Shown here: positions 24,698 through 33,212 of the stretch, piece after piece | Layout of the letters: each line of letters opens with the position of its first letter | How positions within the stretch are numbered: position 1 is the first letter of the stretch | Source of the DNA: Acidimicrobiales bacterium | GTDB lineage: Bacteria; Actinomycetota; Acidimicrobiia; Acidimicrobiales; MedAcidi-G1 | Assembly (NCBI GenBank): GCA_029242745.1 | Contig: JAQWTI010000037.1 | Location: 1-64,000 of the forward strand | Direction of reading: 5' to 3' | DNA: 64,000 nt | Notes under the pieces: model-generated | Database searches by the model: none | Seen by the model: the letters and a program-made list of their open reading frames with translations, nothing else | What the model was told of the DNA's origin: nothing | Made by a program: the position numbers and the translations under genes

Positions 24698-27018
24698 AGG
24701 ACCTAAATCTCTACACAGGCAAGCGTATTGCTCGACGTAATGACGGGTCGTTTCTACACGGCTCCGGTCAATACACCGATGATTTGGACCCAGCAGACAT
24801 GCTTCATGCTGCAATCGTGCGGAGCCCCGTAGCCAATGGGACCCTGATTGGATTCGATGTTGCAGATGTTCCAAGCACAGCCACCGTTCTAGGCCCTGAC
24901 GAACTGGCAGAGCACGTAGTCGGGGACCTCCCAGTCGTATGGAAACTTGAAGGACAGTGGCAGGAACGAACCCCGCTGCTCGATACGCACTTGCGGTACG
25001 TCGGTCAGCCAATAGGGATTGTTGTTGCAGCCTCTCGGGCGCTCGCAGAAGATGCTGCAGAGAAGGTGATTCTGGACATAGTCGACCTGCCCATCGTGGT
25101 AGACGCGCTGGAAGCCCTAGCCCCAGACGCTCCACTTCTGTATCCCGATTCGAATTCGAATGTTCTCGCTGCTTTTGAAGCAGGCGATACGGAAGACCAT
25201 ATAGAGGAAGTGTTCGCTGCCGCTGATCGAACCCTATTGACCACCATCCACATTGGTCGTGTTCACGGCGTTCCTATGGAGAATCGCGGTCTTGTTGTTG
25301 TCCCCAGTCCCAGTGGGTCGCTCATCATTACCACTTCCACCCAGACCGCTCACGCAGTTCGAGATGTGGTCTGCGAAGTTTTAGGCAAGCGCCAAAACGC
25401 TGTCCGGGTCGTAGCCCCAGACGTTGGTGGTGGGTTCGGACTAAAAGATCACGGCTACGAAGATGAGATCATGACAGTCATCGCAGCAGTGGTGATCGGC
25501 CGTCCTGTCAAGTGGATTGAAGATCGAAACGAGTCATTTTTAACGACAACCCACGCCCGAGACGAAGTTCATGAGGTTGAGGTCGCGTTTGACTTCGATG
25601 GCAAACTAAGGGGGCTCCGCGTCGATGCCGTACGAAATGCTGGTGCGCGATTTTCGATCTTCGGTGGTGGACCCCTCTTTGCGGCATTCGGAGTTCTTCC
25701 TGGCCCATATAAGTGGGATGCAATACGCGGTTATGGGCGCCTAGTCGCCACAAACACCATGAGTACTGGTGCTTACCGTGGTTTTGGGCAAACGCAGGCG
25801 GCGCTTGTCCGCGAACGTGCCGTGGACTTGGTGGCAGAAGCACTCGGGCGAGACCCCATCGACCTAAGGGTGCAGAACATGATTCGCCCTGAGGAGTTGC
25901 CCTATGGAACACGCACTTTCATCGAGTATGACAGCGGCGACTATCAAAGTGCCGCCCTGCGAGCCGCCGAATTGATCATGGAGCCAGCCTGGCCAGAGGA
26001 CGGAAAGGTCCGAGGTGTTGGGTATTGCTGCTATGTCCAAATGACGGGAATCGGAAATAGTGATACAAACCGTGCCATCGGTCTCGATATTGGTGGTTTC
26101 GAAACTGCCGACGTGCGCTTGGAACCCGACGGAACAGTTTGTGTTGCAACCGGTGTGTCACCACATGGTCAAGGCCTAGAAACCACGATTCCCCAACTGG
26201 TTGCAGACGAGCTAGGAGTGAATATCGACGATGTTCAACTGATCTGGGGCGACACTGAGACCACCCCCTACTCGGCATATGGAACTGCTGCTTCGCGGTC
26301 AATCGCTCTAGGAGGTGGGTCCGCAGTCCTCGCTAGCCAAAAAGTGGCTGAGCAGATCAGACAGGTCGCAGGGACAATGCTAGAAGCCTCCCCAGATGAC
26401 ATTCGCTTAACTGACGGAGCGGCGACCGTTGCTGGCACCAATGTCTCCGTGTTGATCCGTGAAGTGGCTAAACGTGCGTCTCAGGGCTTCGGCATGCCCG
26501 AAGGCGTCGGACCCGGCCTTCATGCCCGTCACGCATACGATCCTCCCAATGCAACCTTTTCCTACGCTACGCACGCATGTCGTGTAGCAGTCGACGTCGC
26601 TACAGGTGAGGTGGTGGTCGAAGATTACGTCGTCGTTAATGACTGCGGAGTCATGGTCAACCCCACCATCATTGAGGGTCAGATCCACGGTGGCGTTGCC
26701 CAAGGCCTTGGGGCTGCACTAATGGAAGAGGTCCTCTACGACAACAACGGACAACCGCTGTCTTCGACCATGCTTGACTACCAAGTTCCCGTCAGCGCCA
26801 GTATTCCCGATATTCGAATCGAGCACATGGAAACGCCCAGCCCATTTACTCCAGGTGGGATGAAAGGAATGGGCGAAGGTGGGACTAATGGCGCCTACGC
26901 GTGTGTTGTGAATGCTGTTATGGCTGCGCTTCCTGACGCCGATAATTCCACGCTGCATACCCCACTAACCCCTGCTCGGGTGTGGGAGGCAGCACAGAAG
27001 AGAAAACAACTCGACTGA
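24694..27018 (+). CDS. molybdenum hydroxylase large subunit (XdhA type)
   Basis: 774-residue molybdopterin-cofactor subunit. The N-terminal domain begins RIARRNDGSFLHGSGQYTDD. The active site has GAYRGFGQTQA, which fits xanthine dehydrogenase/aldehyde oxidase (AFRGFG) rather than CO dehydrogenase (AYxCSFR). The catalytic Glu is in GMGEGGTNGA near the C-terminus. GTG start with a GTGA overlap. Given the neighbouring deaminase and adenine deaminase genes, a purine or other N-heterocycle is the most likely substrate. Confidence 0.9.
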   Translation: MKDLNLYTGKRIARRNDGSFLHGSGQYTDDLDPADMLHAAIVRSPVANGTLIGFDVADVPSTATVLGPDELAEHVVGDLPVVWKLEGQWQERTPLLDTHLRYVGQPIGIVVAASRALAEDAAEKVILDIVDLPIVVDALEALAPDAPLLYPDSNSNVLAAFEAGDTEDHIEEVFAAADRTLLTTIHIGRVHGVPMENRGLVVVPSPSGSLIITTSTQTAHAVRDVVCEVLGKRQNAVRVVAPDVGGGFGLKDHGYEDEIMTVIAAVVIGRPVKWIEDRNESFLTTTHARDEVHEVEVAFDFDGKLRGLRVDAVRNAGARFSIFGGGPLFAAFGVLPGPYKWDAIRGYGRLVATNTMSTGAYRGFGQTQAALVRERAVDLVAEALGRDPIDLRVQNMIRPEELPYGTRTFIEYDSGDYQSAALRAAELIMEPAWPEDGKVRGVGYCCYVQMTGIGNSDTNRAIGLDIGGFETADVRLEPDGTVCVATGVSPHGQGLETTIPQLVADELGVNIDDVQLIWGDTETTPYSAYGTAASRSIALGGGSAVLASQKVAEQIRQVAGTMLEASPDDIRLTDGAATVAGTNVSVLIREVAKRASQGFGMPEGVGPGLHARHAYDPPNATFSYATHACRVAVDVATGEVVVEDYVVVNDCGVMVNPTIIEGQIHGGVAQGLGAALMEEVLYDNNGQPLSSTMLDYQVPVSASIPDIRIEHMETPSPFTPGGMKGMGEGGTNGAYACVVNAVMAALPDADNSTLHTPLTPARVWEAAQKRKQLD

Positions 27019-27437
27019 GTCACCTCCAAGCACTCTTCACTTACCACGCGACGCCCAGCACTCACCTCACTTACTTTCCAAGAGTCCGGAATCGGCATTC
27101 AAGGCCAAATTTTCCGTGCACTTTCAGGATTGTGCGTATGAGAGTTGCTCTCCCACAGAATCAAAATGTTTTACCTAAATTCGGTAAATCACCTGCGGTC
27201 GGGAAACCTCAAGGGAACTGTGAGGCTGGTGGTTTCCCATGTCCTAGTCGACCTCCGTCGCTGCTGACTTGTGAGCCTCGGTGAACGTCCGGAGGAGGAA
27301 TCAAGGGTTTCAGCGCTCAAAGAAGATTTCACCCTCATCTAGTGCCGTCTTTTCTCAACTAACAAACTTAATTGACTAAAAGCAAGTAAGAATACTGTGA
27401 ATAAATAAACCCGATGTTGCAACAATTAGGAGTTCTA
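27019..27437 (+). other. intergenic region with inverted repeats upstream of the aldehyde dehydrogenase
   Basis: 419 bp with no credible gene. It contains GGGAAACC (27201-27208) pairing with GGTTTCCC (27231-27238), and an overlapping alternative stem CCTCA/TGAGG (27207-27211/27221-27225). A further stem is CCTCCG/CGGAGG (27252-27257/27290-27295). The overlapping stems could form a regulatory leader. No known riboswitch core was recognised. Confidence 0.4.
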
Positions 27438-28865
27438 ATGGATGCCTCGTGCTATGTAAACGGTAAATGGGTTGAGGCGGACGCACGGTTCGACGTATTT
27501 AACCCAGCTACTGGTGAAGTGGTCGGCACTGCAGTTGATGCTGGATCTAACGTGGCAACTGCCGCTGTCGATGCAGCCGCCGCAGCATTCCCAGAATGGT
27601 CTGCGACTACTGCGGTAGAACGAGCCGCAGCAATACGTCGAATCTCCGCCGCCCTTTTGGCAAATAAGGATGAGATGGCATCACTCATCGTTGCTGAGCA
27701 AGGGAAGCCCAAGGGTCAGGCTGATTTTGAAGTGGTGTACGCCACGCAGTGGCTCGACTGGTTTGCTGAAGAGGGGCGACGTGCATACGGGGAGGTTGTA
27801 CCAACACACATGCCTGGAAAACGTCTCATCGTTCAGCAAAAACCTCTGGGCGTAGCAGTTGCTATAACGCCTTGGAACTTCCCGGTGGCAATGATTGCCC
27901 GCAAACTTGCTCCAGCGCTGGCTGCTGGCTGCACCATCGTGGTGAAGCCAGCCGAACAGACCCCTCTCTCTCCAGCATCTCTCTTTGAGGCGATCGCTAA
28001 AGCCGAGTTGCCGCCGGGCGTATGCAACTTGGTTACTTCACTGGAACCTGAGCCTCTCGCCCCGGCCCTGCTTGAGGATCCACGGGTCAGGAAGATCACG
28101 TTTACTGGGTCAACGGAAGTTGGCAAGCTCTTAGTCCGAGCTTCCGCAACCAACCTTGCGAGAATCTCTCTTGAACTTGGCGGTCAAGCACCGTTCATAG
28201 TGTTTGATGATGCCGACTTGAACGCTGCTGTCGCAGGTGTTCTCATGTCGAAGTTTCAGGTCAACGGGCAGTCGTGCCTTTGCGCCAATCGGATCTTCGC
28301 CCAAGAAAGTATCGCAGGTGAGTTTACGGAACGGCTGACAGAGGCTGTCGGGAAACTAACTGTCGGCCCTGGTACTAGTCAGGACACCGATGTAGGGCCT
28401 TTAATAGATGACAGAGGTTTCGCCAAAGTTTCCGCTCACGTGGCCGACGCCGTTGCAGGGGGTGCGACAATCACCACTGGAGGCAGTCGCGTGGACAGCC
28501 TTAGTGGTGGATACTTCTTCCAGCCAACAGTCCTCAGCGGATGTACCGACGACATGCTCTGTGTGTCTGAAGAGACTTTCGGCCCTGTAGCGCCGGTCCT
28601 AACGTTCGCCGATGAAGAAACGGTGATACGGCGAGCGAACAACACTCGTTTTGGACTGGCGGCCTACGTCTACACCAGCGACCTAGGACGTGCGCTGCGG
28701 ACGTCGGAGGCACTTGAGTTCGGCATGGTTGGCGTTAACGATCCAATGCCGGCTTCACCAACTGCGCCTTTCGGCGGTTTTAAGGAATCGGGACTCGGTC
28801 GAGAAGGCGGACACGATGGTCTCGCTGCATTTATGGAAAAAAAGTTGGTCAGCTTCATTGCGTAA
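27438..28865 (+). CDS. NAD(P)-dependent aldehyde dehydrogenase (succinate-semialdehyde type)
   Basis: 475 residues, ALDH superfamily, most like GabD. NAD-binding and catalytic motifs are TPWNFPVAMIARKLAPALAAG, TFTGSTEVGK, the catalytic Glu in LELGGQAPF, the nucleophile Cys in NGQSCLCANRI, and a C-terminal PFGGFKESGLGREGG. The ATG at 27438 is preceded by AGGAG at good spacing, better than the upstream ATG at 27414. It is convergent with the TPP decarboxylase pair, and oxidation of sulfoacetaldehyde or another C2/C4 aldehyde is possible. Confidence 0.9.
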   Translation: MDASCYVNGKWVEADARFDVFNPATGEVVGTAVDAGSNVATAAVDAAAAAFPEWSATTAVERAAAIRRISAALLANKDEMASLIVAEQGKPKGQADFEVVYATQWLDWFAEEGRRAYGEVVPTHMPGKRLIVQQKPLGVAVAITPWNFPVAMIARKLAPALAAGCTIVVKPAEQTPLSPASLFEAIAKAELPPGVCNLVTSLEPEPLAPALLEDPRVRKITFTGSTEVGKLLVRASATNLARISLELGGQAPFIVFDDADLNAAVAGVLMSKFQVNGQSCLCANRIFAQESIAGEFTERLTEAVGKLTVGPGTSQDTDVGPLIDDRGFAKVSAHVADAVAGGATITTGGSRVDSLSGGYFFQPTVLSGCTDDMLCVSEETFGPVAPVLTFADEETVIRRANNTRFGLAAYVYTSDLGRALRTSEALEFGMVGVNDPMPASPTAPFGGFKESGLGREGGHDGLAAFMEKKLVSFIA

Positions 28866-28918
28866 CTTCAACTAAGAAGCCCCTGCACTCCAACTGGAAG
28901 ACCTTTAGGAGCAAGCGT

Positions 28919-29563
28919 TTAGTCGGTCATAAGCCCAATGTCTTGGGGTGGGACACCGGTGATCCAGATGTCTTCCAGTTTCTCTACGTAACGGACAAAG
29001 CGATACTTATCTTCAATACCGTCGGTTCGACGCGGCTGTGCCCGTGAGTTGCCGGGCCGTGTTCGAACGTTAATAAAGCTGCAAACGTTCCGACCGAAAG
29101 CCAATTCAATCTCGGATTCAAGTTCTTCAGGAGTTCTCACATCAGCCGTGTATGGCACACCGCATCCAGCAGCAATAGCAACCAGGTTCGCCTGTCCTGA
29201 TGTCGCCGTAGGTCGACGGCCATGTTCAGCCCACCCGATGCTCTCGTACACGCCGTTATCTGCAACGAATACCACGAGATTGTTTGGAGCGTGCTCACCC
29301 AAGGCGACCAACTGACCAAGTTCCATCAGAACTGAACCATCACCATCCAGACAAACAACTTTCCGATGGGGAAGCGCTATAGCCAGCCCCAAAGCCATGC
29401 CGATTACATCACCCATCTGACCAAGGTGCGCCGTCCGATGATGCTCATCTGTGTGGTGTGCCCACTCAAATGAAACTGCTCCAATGTAAGTAGACATCAC
29501 CAAGCAATCTTCAGTCAGACCACCAGCCAATCGTCCCAACCACTCATATCGATCAAGTGCCAT
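28919..29563 (-). CDS. TPP-dependent decarboxylase beta subunit (sulfopyruvate/phosphonopyruvate type)
   Basis: 214-residue C-terminal TPP domain. The cofactor motif reads GDGSVLMELGQL...VADN, with GQMGDVIGMALGLA upstream. Split alpha/beta enzymes of this kind are sulfopyruvate decarboxylase (ComDE) or phosphonopyruvate decarboxylase. The alpha subunit lies directly upstream with a 1-nt TAATG overlap. The pairing fits a heteromer making sulfo- or phosphono-acetaldehyde. Confidence 0.8.
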   Translation of the reverse strand: MALDRYEWLGRLAGGLTEDCLVMSTYIGAVSFEWAHHTDEHHRTAHLGQMGDVIGMALGLAIALPHRKVVCLDGDGSVLMELGQLVALGEHAPNNLVVFVADNGVYESIGWAEHGRRPTATSGQANLVAIAAGCGVPYTADVRTPEELESEIELAFGRNVCSFINVRTRPGNSRAQPRRTDGIEDKYRFVRYVEKLEDIWITGVPPQDIGLMTD

Positions 29564-30081
29564 TACTTCTGCGCTCCGTCGTCCCAGACACAGTCCCCAG
29601 ACACCAGTACTGCGGCTGGGTGGAGCTGTGCCTCCGACAAAAGCTTCGCACGCTTTATCGCTTGTGCTAACTCTTCCACGCGCCGGACAACCACGAATTT
29701 GATTCGGAGTGCCTGGAGAAGTGGCTCTGCGACGATTCCATGAGGGACGCCCCAGTGTTCAGTTTCTCCTACATCACCGCGATAACTACAGATCATCGTG
29801 ACGGGAACACCTGTGCCCAGCGAGATTCGAGCGATGTACTCAGCGGCAACTCGAATCCCACTGTTTTCCATAATCAGTGCAGACTTCATGCCACCGAGCC
29901 ATGCCCCTGCACACATAGAAAACGCCACCCCTTCGTTGCAGGCGGGCGCGTAGCGGAAAGTATCGTTTTGTTCAACTAACTCGTGGACGTTTCGCTGCCA
30001 CCCGTCAGGCAGTCCAGACACAAAGTTGATTCCAGCTTCTTCAAGTCCCCGGATGGCTTCATCTGCAGCATGTGGCAACAT
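29563..30081 (-). CDS. TPP-dependent decarboxylase alpha subunit (sulfopyruvate/phosphonopyruvate type)
   Basis: 172-residue N-terminal TPP (PYR) domain. The catalytic-type Glu is in APACNEGVAFSMCAGAWLGG, and MENSGIRV plus SYRGDVGETEHWGVPHG follow as in sulfopyruvate decarboxylase alpha. It starts 91 bp from the divergent Fe-alcohol dehydrogenase, so the two may share a control region. There is no phosphoenolpyruvate mutase here, which leans towards sulfonate use rather than phosphonate synthesis; this is an inference. Confidence 0.8.
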   Translation of the reverse strand: MLPHAADEAIRGLEEAGINFVSGLPDGWQRNVHELVEQNDTFRYAPACNEGVAFSMCAGAWLGGMKSALIMENSGIRVAAEYIARISLGTGVPVTMICSYRGDVGETEHWGVPHGIVAEPLLQALRIKFVVVRRVEELAQAIKRAKLLSEAQLHPAAVLVSGDCVWDDGAQK

Positions 30082-30172
30082 TAGAAGATTCTTTCACATA
30101 GATATTTGCTATACATGGGCGACAGTCAAATCAATTAGGGCGAACAACGCCCGCTCCACTCTTAGGGGATAC

Positions 30173-31324
30173 ATGTTTAAAACATTCCAATACTTCTCAC
30201 CGATTGAGTTTGTCTTCGGTGCTGGACGGGTGGTTGAGGTTGGTAAACGATTGCAAGCCAAAGAACTCCAGCGAGCACTGATCGTAACTGATGAGGGGAT
30301 CGTCAACGCAGGGATTGTTGACGTAGTTGAGGCGATGCTCAGCGATCACCACATCACCTCTGAGCGGTTCACCGATGTTAAATCAAATCCAACAGTGGAA
30401 AATGTTGATGCAGGTGCGAAGGCACTGAGTGAGTTCGGCGGTGACGTAATTATTGGACTTGGAGGTGGAAGTCCAATTGACACTGCGAAAATTATTGCTG
30501 CATCCGCCGCCAACAAATGCTCAGCCCATGACTTCATGACCGGAAAGCGAACGATTGAGATCCCAGGAGTACCCCAGATAGCGATACCAACCACCGCTGG
30601 ATCTGGTGCTGAATCAGCAAAGGTTTCAGTTCTCATAGACCACACCACTGGTGAAAAGAAGGGAGTATTCGGGCCCGGAACAGCGCCTTGGATAACCGTC
30701 TTGGATCCAGAACTACAGGTTGGAATGCCTGCCTGGCTGACTGCTGCGACCGGCATGGACGCCCTGTCACATTCACTGGAGGCATATCTCGGTTTGGCGG
30801 CCAATCCATTCTCCGATTCTTTGGCCGAGCAAGGAATGCGCTTGGTAGCCGACCACATAGAACGAGTGGTTGACGACGGGAGCGACATCGAGGCTCGTTC
30901 GGCGCTAACAATCGCTTCAGCCCTCGGGGGTCTAGCGAAGGAACAATCAGGGCTCGGGATACTGCACGCCGTTGCCATGCCTATTGGCTATCTCTATGAC
31001 CTCCATCATGGCTACCTATGTGCGGCCCTGATGCCAGCAACACTCGATTACAACCGCTCTGCTGTTTTGGCAAAGACCGCTTGGGTGGCCCGATTGTTTG
31101 GGGTAGAAGATCCTGACGATGAGGGTGCAGCAGCAGCAGCAGGACACACGATTCGCCAACTAAACGATCGGATCGGAATGGGGACGGGTCTTGCTGAATC
31201 AGGCGTCAAACCCGACGACCACCAACGCCTCGTTGACGACGCCATGAATAGTTATCTGTTGAAAAATAACCCCATAGAAGGAACTCCAGCGGGTTGTCTT
31301 GCGGTCCTAGAGGCTTCACTTTGA
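30173..31324 (+). CDS. iron-containing alcohol dehydrogenase
   Basis: 383-residue group III alcohol dehydrogenase. NAD binding is in GLGGGSPIDTAKIIA, TTAGSGAESAKVSV marks the fold, and metal ligands lie in HSLEAYLGLAANPFSD and HAVAMPIGYLYDLHHG. The start is the ATG at 30173 with AGGGG 7 nt upstream; the longer frame would run over the decarboxylase promoter. Relatives reduce sulfoacetaldehyde to isethionate or phosphonoacetaldehyde to hydroxyethylphosphonate, which suits the divergent decarboxylase. Its TGA overlaps the TTG start of the next gene. Confidence 0.88.
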   Translation: MFKTFQYFSPIEFVFGAGRVVEVGKRLQAKELQRALIVTDEGIVNAGIVDVVEAMLSDHHITSERFTDVKSNPTVENVDAGAKALSEFGGDVIIGLGGGSPIDTAKIIAASAANKCSAHDFMTGKRTIEIPGVPQIAIPTTAGSGAESAKVSVLIDHTTGEKKGVFGPGTAPWITVLDPELQVGMPAWLTAATGMDALSHSLEAYLGLAANPFSDSLAEQGMRLVADHIERVVDDGSDIEARSALTIASALGGLAKEQSGLGILHAVAMPIGYLYDLHHGYLCAALMPATLDYNRSAVLAKTAWVARLFGVEDPDDEGAAAAAGHTIRQLNDRIGMGTGLAESGVKPDDHQRLVDDAMNSYLLKNNPIEGTPAGCLAVLEASL

Positions 31325-33153
31325 TTAGTGGCCCGTATCGAACGGCAATAGATCGCGCCAAACTGGTCCGGGTTGCCTTGGGTGATGATCCAGCCGATCT
31401 AATTCTAAAAAACGCACAAATCGTCAGCGTGACGACTCGAGAGGTCATCACTGGTGACATTGTTCTTTCGGGTGGCCATATTGCTGCGTTAACTCGAGGC
31501 GACAACTACCTGATCGCCGACAACACCGAAGTATTGGATCTGGGCGGCGCCTTTGTCTGCCCCGGCCTAATCGACCCGCACGTCCATATCGAGAGCTCTA
31601 ATCTGACCGTCACAGAACTTGCACGCGCCATTGTGCCCCGAGGTGTTTCAACGTTGGTGGCTGATCCGCATGAAATCGCCAACGTTCTTGGCCTACCGGG
31701 TGTCAATCTCCTACTTGAAGAGGCCGTGGCCGTCCCGCTTGACGTCCTGCTTCGGGTCCCTGGACGAGTACCCGCACTACCGGCCCACCTCGAGACCAGC
31801 GGGGCTGAAATTGACTTGGCGGCAACCATCGAATTACTTGACCGAAGCGACGCCGTCTGTCTTGGGGGCGATATTAATCCTGCTCTTATCTTTCGAGCCG
31901 ACCACGACCAACTGCGTAAGATCGAAGCCACCATCGAACGGGGAAAGACCGTTGGTGGACAACTACCGGGTTTCACTGGATCGGTTCTAGACGCGTCAGT
32001 CTCTGCAGGTCTTGAGGATACGCACGTGGCTGAAAGCGTTAGTGAGGTAATTGAACAACTTCGCCGTGGGCTTAGGGTCCTATTGACCCCTCGCATTGAC
32101 CGCTTACCGGCAGCAGAGTGGCCTGAACTCGCTGCGGCGATTAACGAAGGTGGTGTCGACACGCGTTATCTGGTTCTGTGCACCGACGACATCCACCCAA
32201 ACATTCTGCGCCGTGAAGGACATCTAGACCAGCGGGTTCGACTTGCAATTGATGCTGGGTTTGAACCTATTGCAGCCATTCAAATGGCCACCATCAACGC
32301 CGCCGAGTTGATGCGGCTCGACAGAGATCGAGGGGCAGTGGCGCCAGGAAAACTTGCCGACCTTGTCGTGTTAGACGATCTTGAGAGTTTTGCCCCAACC
32401 CTTGTAATACATGGCGGCAAGATCGTTGCCCGTAACGGTTCCCTTGAAGAGAATCAAGTTCAGATGCCCGATCACGAATATCCCGAATGGTCCAGGTCGA
32501 CTATCCACCTAAAGAATCCAGTAACTCCCTCCGATCTCGAAGTACGTGTCACGTCGGACGCTCAATTTGAGGTAAACGTACTCGAATTCGGTGGTCCAAA
32601 AACAATGCGGCAAGTGCTCCTAGAACCGACCAATGGAGTGATCTCAGCAAACTACGAAAAGGACATTCTGTGCATCTCAGTTCTCGAGCGGCATCAGGCT
32701 TCGGGCGCAATCGGTCGCGGCTTTGTGGCTGGAATCGGCATCCAAGGCGGTGCGGTTGCCAGCACCGTCAACCACGATTCGCACAACATCTTCATAGTCG
32801 GCGACAACTACGAATCGATGGCAATAGCCGCCAACGCTGTTGCTGACGCAGGAGGCGGGTACTGCGCGGTTGTAGGGGCAGAGGTAAGGGCGCTAGCCCC
32901 CCTGCCCATTGCTGGCCTGCTTTCACAGGCTCGACTTGAAGAACTTGCAAGTCAACTTGATGATGTTGAACGAGTTCTTTTGGAGGAGTTGCACTGCTCC
33001 ATTCCATATATGCCGCTTTACGCCCTCAACTTTCTCTGCCTACCAAATATCCCGGACGTAGGTGTCACGGACCAAGGCATCGTCGAGACCGCGTCCATGA
33101 GCTTAGTCCCAACGCTGGTAGACAATTCCTCAAAAGAGATATGCGAACAGTAG
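31321..33153 (+). CDS. adenine deaminase family protein (divergent, copy 1)
   Basis: 610 residues with both domains of bacterial adenine deaminase. Metal ligands HVHIESS, DPHEIANVLG and LCTDDIH and the C-terminal NHDSHN are kept. The position that is DGH in E. coli Ade reads VGGQLPG, so that metal-ligand His appears replaced by Gln, and CHES reads THVA. Substrate may differ from adenine. The TTG start at 31321 makes a TTGA overlap with the alcohol dehydrogenase stop, with AGAGG upstream. It is the last gene of the plus-strand unit and convergent with metY. Confidence 0.82.
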   Translation: MISGPYRTAIDRAKLVRVALGDDPADLILKNAQIVSVTTREVITGDIVLSGGHIAALTRGDNYLIADNTEVLDLGGAFVCPGLIDPHVHIESSNLTVTELARAIVPRGVSTLVADPHEIANVLGLPGVNLLLEEAVAVPLDVLLRVPGRVPALPAHLETSGAEIDLAATIELLDRSDAVCLGGDINPALIFRADHDQLRKIEATIERGKTVGGQLPGFTGSVLDASVSAGLEDTHVAESVSEVIEQLRRGLRVLLTPRIDRLPAAEWPELAAAINEGGVDTRYLVLCTDDIHPNILRREGHLDQRVRLAIDAGFEPIAAIQMATINAAELMRLDRDRGAVAPGKLADLVVLDDLESFAPTLVIHGGKIVARNGSLEENQVQMPDHEYPEWSRSTIHLKNPVTPSDLEVRVTSDAQFEVNVLEFGGPKTMRQVLLEPTNGVISANYEKDILCISVLERHQASGAIGRGFVAGIGIQGGAVASTVNHDSHNIFIVGDNYESMAIAANAVADAGGGYCAVVGAEVRALAPLPIAGLLSQARLEELASQLDDVERVLLEELHCSIPYMPLYALNFLCLPNIPDVGVTDQGIVETASMSLVPTLVDNSSKEICEQ

Positions 33154-33212
33154 AGACTTCACACTCTTGAAGACCCCTCTGCTTTCTGGTAGCCAAGATC
33201 TGTTCCTATCAC

